Of a stretch of 64,000 bases of DNA, positions 58,970-64,000 are shown one piece after another; positions within the stretch are counted from its first letter, which is position 1; each line of letters begins with the position of its first letter. The notes beneath the pieces are model-generated. The model searched no databases and was not told where the DNA came from. It worked only from the letters and a program-made list of their open reading frames with translations. Origin of the DNA: an uncultured Chloroflexota bacterium (GTDB lineage Bacteria > Chloroflexota > Anaerolineae > Aggregatilineales > Phototrophicaceae); contig CALJKV010000046.1 in assembly GCA_937974245.1 (NCBI GenBank), forward strand, positions 91,065 to 155,064. The letters are read 5' to 3'. Both the position numbers and the translations under genes were made by a program.

Positions 58970-61231
58970 TTATTTCGGCAGTACACCCCACACCCGGATG
59001 ATGCCATCCCAGCCACCTGTTACGATAAACCGCCCGTCAGGGTCAAACGCGATTGAGCTGGCAGACAAGAGGCCGGATTGATCGCTAAGGAAAAGACTAT
59101 CGCCGGTTTCAGCATCTAGAATTTCTGTTTTATTGACCATCGCCAGCACCAGCAACCGCCCATCCGGGCTGAAGATGGGGTCAGCGATACCAAGTGCGCT
59201 CGCTTTGAAGGTGTTCAGAAGCTCGCCACTTTCCATGTCCCAGATATAAATTGCAGCCCCATCTTCGGGCGTGTCATATGGTGCATTGTACATTGTGACA
59301 AGCCGCATCCCATCTGGACTGATCGCAGTGAGCAGATCATGAAAGCTGCCTGATGTGGTATCAACATCACTTGGTGGTCTGAATTCGCTCACCGGTTCGC
59401 CCGTATCTGCCCGGATAACGGACATCTCACCAGATACATACTCCATAACCAAGTATAGGCCGTCGGGGGAATACCGGATGTCATTCGGCGTCTGGATCGC
59501 TGGGGGATCAAGTTCCAGGTGGATCTGGAAGACCGATACAGGGATTTCTGGATCTGCGATGTCCCAGATTTGTACTGATGTCGGGGTAAGAGGTGATGCA
59601 CTCGCCAGGTGTATTCCGTCCGGGCTGATCGCCAGTAGATAGCTACCTTTTGAATCTTCGCCCAATGAACGGATTTCACCGGTTGAAATACTGGTTAAGC
59701 TGATCGGCGTACTAGTGGTAATTGGCACTGTATTCAATAGTGAGGCATTCCATCCCACATAAGCCAGGGTGGTATTGTCTGAACTGAGAGCAACTCCGTG
59801 ATAAAAGATGCGACTCAATCCGGTATCTATCTGGCGGCGCAGCGTACCATTCGCGCTGTCGTACAAACTAATCACTCCGCCTCGTGTCGAATGCGCGACA
59901 ATAGACTGACCGTTGGCGCTGATGAGGGCGCGAACCTGCCCTGTCCAATCCTGAATGTGAGCGAGTTCTTCGCCGGAATAGGTATCCCAAATTTGAACCA
60001 GATTGCCGTTGGTCAGAGTTGCGATCTGTTCCCCATTTGGATTAAATGCTAAGCTGTCTACCTCAAGCAGAGACTGTTGTGCCTGAGATCGGGCCAGGAA
60101 TTCCTTTGTCTCAGTATCCCAAATATTTATCCCGTAGTTCCAACTGCCAAAAGCCAAAAATCTGCCATCCGAACTATAGACTATATCCTGGAGATTGAGC
60201 GGAACAGATTCTGTACGCTTTACTTGCTCGATTTGTTCTCCGGTCACTGTGTTCCACAGGTTCACACCCCACCTGTCTCCCTGTGCCAACGACCCGCCAT
60301 CAGGGCTGAAAACCAGGTCTTGTTTCGCGTATGCCCCGCCGGTATGCTCCAGTTGCAGAATCCGTTCACCGGACTGCAAATTCCATACCCGACTCTTCTC
60401 ATCTTCACACCAGCAGGCTGCCGCTAACAGGGCGCCATCAGGGCTGAAGGCCAGGCTCTGTATGACTCCGTCCGTATCAGTGAGAACAACTTGCTGAGTG
60501 CCACTTTGTGTATCCCATAATCGAACAGTGTATTCGCTGTCTGCAACCCCGAAATCGCCACTGCTGGAGGCTAGAGTCGAGCTATCCGGACTGAAGGCCA
60601 GGGCGGTAACGGTATTGGTGTGTCCTTCCAGGATGAGTGTTAATCCCCATGTACTTGTATCCCAGATGTGGATAGCCGCTCCATCCGAAGCTGCCAACAG
60701 TGTTCCGCCTGCGCTGAAGGCAACCTGGCGTTCCGCCCCAATGTCCGCTGATTGCATTAACAGCAGGGGGGAAGTGTCCCACGTGCTGGTGTCATAGAGC
60801 CATATACCAAGCGTTCCGGCAGCGGCCAGTGTTTTGCCATCTGGTGACCAGACAATCTGATTCACTGCGCCCTCGCCAATCTGTTTGATTTGCACTAACC
60901 GGTTGGCGTTTTCACGGGTGATTGTTGGCAGGTCGTCCAACGATATTTCGGTGTCAATCTGTGTGAGTATGGTGGGGTGTGGAGTGCCCGCATTCGCCAT
61001 GTAAAGCAGAATTGCCCCTAGGATCACGAGGGCAAAAGTGGCCGCGATTAAAGCCAGTGAATGGTTTGTGGCATGCGACCGGGAGCGGGTATGACGACCA
61101 TTGATGGACAGGGTTGGTACACTGACTGATAACATCATGTCATCTGCCTCCTGATTGAGTTGTTTGTACAAGGATTCAGTAAACTCAGGGCGTGGTTCTT
61201 CCCGGAATTTATGTAAGAAGTCATCGCTCAT
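58970..61231 (-). CDS. WD40 membrane protein, candidate anti-sigma factor
   Basis: 753 residues. A ~60-residue N-terminal part (DDFLHKFREEPRPEFTESLYKQLNQEADDM) has the 'F...P...F...L...L' look of the cytoplasmic region of membrane proteins paired with ECF sigma factors in Chloroflexota. There is no HxxxCxxC zinc motif. One membrane helix follows (SLALIAATFALVILGAILLYMANAG, ~58-82), then about a dozen WD40 units from ~115 to the end (VWSPDGKTLAAAGTLGIWLYDTSTW, LAFSPDSSTLASSSGDF..., VRLWDTQSG, IRVWGVLP), enough for two propellers outside. The start overlaps the sigma factor stop (ATGA, 61228-61231). Sensing role is inference from pairing. Confidence 0.8.
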   Translation of the reverse strand: MSDDFLHKFREEPRPEFTESLYKQLNQEADDMMLSVSVPTLSINGRHTRSRSHATNHSLALIAATFALVILGAILLYMANAGTPHPTILTQIDTEISLDDLPTITRENANRLVQIKQIGEGAVNQIVWSPDGKTLAAAGTLGIWLYDTSTWDTSPLLLMQSADIGAERQVAFSAGGTLLAASDGAAIHIWDTSTWGLTLILEGHTNTVTALAFSPDSSTLASSSGDFGVADSEYTVRLWDTQSGTQQVVLTDTDGVIQSLAFSPDGALLAAACWCEDEKSRVWNLQSGERILQLEHTGGAYAKQDLVFSPDGGSLAQGDRWGVNLWNTVTGEQIEQVKRTESVPLNLQDIVYSSDGRFLAFGSWNYGINIWDTETKEFLARSQAQQSLLEVDSLAFNPNGEQIATLTNGNLVQIWDTYSGEELAHIQDWTGQVRALISANGQSIVAHSTRGGVISLYDSANGTLRRQIDTGLSRIFYHGVALSSDNTTLAYVGWNASLLNTVPITTSTPISLTSISTGEIRSLGEDSKGSYLLAISPDGIHLASASPLTPTSVQIWDIADPEIPVSVFQIHLELDPPAIQTPNDIRYSPDGLYLVMEYVSGEMSVIRADTGEPVSEFRPPSDVDTTSGSFHDLLTAISPDGMRLVTMYNAPYDTPEDGAAIYIWDMESGELLNTFKASALGIADPIFSPDGRLLVLAMVNKTEILDAETGDSLFLSDQSGLLSASSIAFDPDGRFIVTGGWDGIIRVWGVLPK

Positions 61232-61764
61232 GGTTCAGATTCCCATTGTCCTCGGAGTTTTTGCACCACACGATACAGGATAGTTCCGACATTTGATTCG
61301 CTCAAACCGGTCAGCGTGGCGATGGCCCGGTTCGTACATTCACCGCCGTATTTGAGGGAAATCAACTCCCGTTCGCGAGCAGATAAACGCTGAAGCAGTC
61401 CTGAGAGCCGTGTAGAATCACTTCTTTGCTGAATAATTTCTTCAACAGGTGTGTTTTCAGGCTGAGTTTCGGCCATCTCTAACGGAAGTTCAATGTGATG
61501 TTGGCGAAAGTAATCTATGGCGGTGTGGCGGGCGATAGTGAACAGCCATGTGGAGAATGCGCCCAGGTCGCGCGAATACTGATCTCTGTTTCGCCACGCT
61601 TTTACAAAGACGGAAGCCGTCAAGTCTTCAGCTAGCTGCCCATCGCCTACACGGTAGCGGAAAAAGTTATAGATTCGGGGCATTTGTTCGCGGTATACCG
61701 CTTCCCAATCGGTTTCCGTGGTTTCCGTTTCTGTGCAGTCAGCTATGTGCGGATTTGTGTTCAT
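61228..61764 (-). CDS. ECF-type RNA polymerase sigma factor
   Basis: 178 residues. Region 2: MPRIYNFFRYRVGDGQLAEDLTASVFVKAWRNRDQY...FSTWLFTIARHTAIDYFRQ (~30-90). Region 4: LQRLSARERELISLKYGGECTNRAIATLTGLSESNVGTILYRVVQKLRG (~123-172) with the helix-turn-helix. The YNFFRYRVGD...AEDLT start is the type common in Chloroflexota (sigma-70 family with 'yNYfryRv.d.~~AEDLTqevF'). Translationally coupled by ATGA to the WD40 membrane protein downstream, its probable regulator. A TATAAT box is 9 nt from the ATG. Confidence 0.93.
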   Translation of the reverse strand: MNTNPHIADCTETETTETDWEAVYREQMPRIYNFFRYRVGDGQLAEDLTASVFVKAWRNRDQYSRDLGAFSTWLFTIARHTAIDYFRQHHIELPLEMAETQPENTPVEEIIQQRSDSTRLSGLLQRLSARERELISLKYGGECTNRAIATLTGLSESNVGTILYRVVQKLRGQWESEP

Positions 61765-61773
61765 AATTGAATC

Positions 61774-61779
61774 ATTATA
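61774..61779 (-). promoter_or_regulatory. -10 box of the ECF sigma operon
   Basis: TATAAT on the minus strand (61779-61774), 9 nt before the ATG at 61764; the predicted transcript would have a leader of only about 2-3 nt. No consensus -35 is visible. Confidence 0.45.
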
Positions 61780-61810
61780 CGGGCAAGATGAAAAGGTATC
61801 ACAGAGATGG

Positions 61811-61845
61811 AATCAAAATGGGAGAGGACAACCGCCTCTCCCATT
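61811..61845 (-). terminator. Intrinsic terminator of the secreted glycosidase-like gene
   Basis: On the minus strand AATGGGAGAGG (61845-61835) pairs perfectly with CCTCTCCCATT (61827-61817) over a 7-nt loop, followed by TTGATT. It separates the 61870-63294 gene from the ECF sigma operon. Confidence 0.8.
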
Positions 61846-61869
61846 CGACATGCGTGTGTTTGTGCGGGT

Positions 61870-63294
61870 TTAGCCGCCCTTCATGACCGCGCCCAGGCTG
61901 TCGCAACCGGGACAGGTGGCGTTAGGCCGGAAGAGGGCATAACCGCCCATCGGGTCATCTGCCGTGAAGAAGGGGAAGTCCACGTTCCAGATAATCATGA
62001 GGCGAACCTTACCGCTTTGCGAGGCGGCTGTGGCCGCGCCTGCGAGCCAGGACGCATGTTCAGCCACGCTGGTGTTTTGCGCCCAGGCGAAGTTCCCTGG
62101 CAGCGGTGTGCTGAAGCCTTCTGGCGAGAGATACCCCAACTCGGTGAAGCAGACCGGCTTACCACCGAATGGCGAGTAGCCCCGGTTGAGCATCGAGCTG
62201 AAGTAGTAGGTTGGGTATTCGCCACGCGGGTCGCCGCTGTTGGTCTGCGGTGAAACAATGCCTTCGTTATAGTGCAGACCTACACAGTCCATGTACTGGG
62301 CTGCTCCAGCCTGTGCCATCTGCTGCATGAAAGTGTCGTCGTTACAGCCGTTGGCGGTACATCCTGCCGTGCCGAAGTAGCCGGTAGGAGCCGGTGCGCC
62401 GCTGATGACGAGTGTGTTGCCGTTCTTGGCTTTGATGGCGTTGTAAGAAGCGGCGAGCATCTGGGTATAGGTGCCTCCGTTGACGGTACCGGCAGGCCAC
62501 TCGCGGTCAATGTTCGGTTCATTCCAGACTTCAATCGCGTCCGCGCCGAGCGCAGCGACACCGCCGAGATAGTTGGCGAAGGTGTTAATGTAGCCGTTGT
62601 AGTCGCCCATCTGCGAAGTCTGACCGACAATGCCGAGGAGAATCTTGAAGCCGTTTGAGTGGGCTGTACTGATGAATGTTGCGACGTTGCTGGGGTCATC
62701 ACCGATGTTGTAGCGGATTTGCTTCTTGACCCACTTCATACCGGCGCGATTCATGAGGCCGAAAGTGTTCAGGCTCATATCGAGGACGTGACCGCCCAGT
62801 TCAAACCCGCCAGCGGCTGCGCTGCCCGGAACCGGAGTGGGGAGGTTCGGGTCGGGGGTGCCATTTACTGGCGCTGGAGCCGCCGCGACCTGGACTTCGT
62901 CACAGACGGCGACTTCTTTCAGGTCAAAACTGATGCGTCCCTGGTAGACTTCTCCAAACAGGCTGGTGATAGTGTACTGCCAGCCCCAGTAGATAGGACG
63001 GGCTTCCAACGGATTTTCCAATTCGCGGCAGCCATCAATCCCACCGATGAACTCGGCCTGTTCCCATTCGTAGGAACGCACGAGAGTCAGGTTGGTGGAG
63101 AACTGTTCTTCAACGGCGTCGCGGACAGCAGAAAACCCGCGCCAGATCGGATCATTAGGCGTAGCCGTTGGTGTCGGCAGACCCTGGGCCATTGCCGGTT
63201 GGGCCACGCTGGCGGAAATTAAGAGGGAGACGAGCAAAACCAGCGCGACGAGCGCCAGGCTGCTCCCTTGAATGACACTCTTCTTTGCTTGCAT
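61870..63294 (-). CDS. Secreted clan-A glycosidase-like protein with N-terminal extra domain
   Basis: 474 residues with a signal peptide (SSLALVALVLLVSLLISASVAQPAMA). Residues ~45-130 form a small domain (DPIWRGFSAVRDAVEEQFSTNLTLVRSYEWEQAEF...YQGRISFDLKEVAVCDEV) I do not recognise. A Pro/Gly linker follows, then a TIM barrel from ~170: GLMNRAGMKWVKKQIRYN, acid/base Glu ~258 in DAIEVWNEPNIDREW, YMDCVGLHYNEG, probable nucleophile Glu ~385 in KPVCFTELGYLSPEG, and LMIIWNVDF. The pattern fits retaining beta-glycosidases of the GH5/GH39 kind; substrate unknown. It precedes the sigma/WD40 operon but has its own terminator. Confidence 0.8.
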   Translation of the reverse strand: MQAKKSVIQGSSLALVALVLLVSLLISASVAQPAMAQGLPTPTATPNDPIWRGFSAVRDAVEEQFSTNLTLVRSYEWEQAEFIGGIDGCRELENPLEARPIYWGWQYTITSLFGEVYQGRISFDLKEVAVCDEVQVAAAPAPVNGTPDPNLPTPVPGSAAAGGFELGGHVLDMSLNTFGLMNRAGMKWVKKQIRYNIGDDPSNVATFISTAHSNGFKILLGIVGQTSQMGDYNGYINTFANYLGGVAALGADAIEVWNEPNIDREWPAGTVNGGTYTQMLAASYNAIKAKNGNTLVISGAPAPTGYFGTAGCTANGCNDDTFMQQMAQAGAAQYMDCVGLHYNEGIVSPQTNSGDPRGEYPTYYFSSMLNRGYSPFGGKPVCFTELGYLSPEGFSTPLPGNFAWAQNTSVAEHASWLAGAATAASQSGKVRLMIIWNVDFPFFTADDPMGGYALFRPNATCPGCDSLGAVMKGG

Positions 63295-63419
63295 TATCTG
63301 ACCTCTATACTAAAACTCTCTCTGCGCAGCACGGCTACCGCCGCGACAATACCACAGGCCAGTTATTCTATCAAATACTGGGACAATGTACAGCCAAAGC
63401 CCGGAGCGTAGGGCAAACG

Positions 63420-63838
63420 TCAGCTAAAAGATAGTTGAAAGCGCCGAGTAAAAAACAGTACTGAGTCTTGCGTCCTGAGGCGAAAGCAGTTGAAAGTGCC
63501 GAGTAAAAAGTGAAAGCAGTACTGAGTCTTGGAGAAAAACCGTCGAAAATTCGGATGGGAGGAAATTGCAGTAAAAGCGAAAAAATGCTGCAATTGCTGT
63601 ATTTGCCGCAAGATTCGTGATTCTGAGGGAAAAATGGGGATGTGTGGCGTGGCGAGTTTTGCAGCAAGATGCTGACTTTTGCGGCAAAAGGGTTTAGCCG
63701 GATTGCTTTTTAGCTGATTGGTCTGGTAGGGCATCATAGGCTAACCATAGCACAAAACGGGTGTGAAGTGGTGAATCTTTGTTCAAACATTTGTTCAGTT
63801 TGGCCGCTGGCTGTTAGCCTCTAGCTGCTGGCTTGCAT
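63420..63838 (-). repeat. Long intergenic repeat, copy B (inverted relative to copy A at 32.5-33.0 kb)
   Basis: Read on the minus strand, the order of conserved blocks equals that of copy A. The GCTAGAGGC-containing block (63838-63800) is followed at once by the 31-nt block 63799-63769 (30 of 31 identical). The 60-nt block 63644-63585 (51 of 60) and the CTTTCA-rich block (63531-63488; 36 of 44) come next. It lies upstream of the secreted glycosidase-like gene. ORFs on the minus strand here lack ribosome sites. The 63295-63419 interval holds only a candidate TAGAAT box (63370-63365, minus strand). Confidence 0.8.
63433..63531. repeat. Direct duplication inside repeat copy B
   Basis: 63433-63470 (38 nt) and 63488-63531 (44 nt) are the same sequence apart from one substitution and a 6-nt indel, separated by 17 nt. 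Each starts AGTTGAAAG and ends CAGTACTGAGTCTTG. Only one such unit, more diverged, is seen in copy A. Confidence 0.85.
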
Positions 63839-64000
63839 ATAAGAGGATGGCAGGGGGGTATGTTCCAGCAAATGGCGAGACATGGGTGGTGGTATTCGAG
63901 TTCATTGAAGTTGTTTTACAATTGATTCGGCACTGGAATATCTCAGCCTGAGAAGCCATTTGAAAAGTCAATTTGCTGCCTGAAGTCGTACTAAACGGCG
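63839..64000. other. Window end, no gene recognised
   Basis: No open frame with a ribosome site and no RNA gene is visible in the last 160 nt. The next gene presumably begins beyond the window. Confidence 0.4.

Overview
The window reads as a piece of a Chloroflexota chromosome, most likely from the Anaerolineae or a neighbouring class. That is inferred from the mix of genes, not from a marker search: secreted proteins rich in SH3b, NHL, PPC and clan-A glycosidase-like domains with Pro/Thr linkers, an LDH-type malate dehydrogenase, a class A beta-lactamase-like enzyme behind SH3b domains, CpXC and DUF1385 proteins, and the gene order nusA-ylxR-infB-rbfA-nrnA. Base composition is moderately GC-rich by eye. 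The exception is an AT-richer patch at about 39.9-40.7 kb. There are about 53 protein genes and one tRNA. I see no phage, insertion sequence or CRISPR array.

Layout. 0-2 kb: 3' part of a membrane protein with NHL repeats. 2-7.8 kb: transcription/translation operon nusA-ylxR-infB-rbfA-nrnA, with a strong promoter and an attenuator-like leader hairpin. 7.8-24.3 kb, minus strand: nucleotidyltransferase-like protein, secreted lectin-like protein, methyltransferases, argS, an epimerase, an ABC exporter, a glycosidase-like lipoprotein, thrB, a PAS histidine kinase, a large alpha/alpha-barrel glycosidase-like protein and a lipoprotein. 24.5-30.3 kb, plus strand: DUF971, an unknown protein, a carbohydrate ABC importer lacking its ATPase, and an SH3b lipoprotein. 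30.4-37.1 kb: SH3b/serine hydrolase, tRNA-Leu(CAG), a CpXC protein, a GAF-PAS histidine kinase and a ROK kinase without the family zinc site. 37.3-41.3 kb: mutS, an AT-rich MltR-like gene and an ArsR-DUF2087 regulator under a perfect 30-bp palindrome. 41.3-48.1 kb: GNAT, DUF1385, glycosidase, recJ, fmt, metallophosphatase. 48.3-54.4 kb: mdh and pckA facing away from ppdK, a compact oxaloacetate/PEP/pyruvate node. 54.4-58.8 kb: histidine phosphatase, two small unknowns, era, ribF, truB. 58.9-63.3 kb: WD40 membrane protein and ECF sigma factor as a pair, then a secreted glycosidase-like protein.

The structure least explained by genes is a pair of long, diverged copies of one intergenic element at 32.46-32.98 kb and 63.42-63.84 kb, in opposite orientation and about 31 kb apart. 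Several aligned blocks are 82-97% identical. Other points are convergent genes sharing stop-codon bases at CTAA/CTAG, -10 boxes about 6-9 nt upstream of start codons (candidate leaderless mRNAs), the nested inverted repeat between pckA and mdh, and the ECF sigma/WD40 pair as a candidate surface-signalling module. All functional calls come from reading the sequence and from family knowledge; no searches were run.
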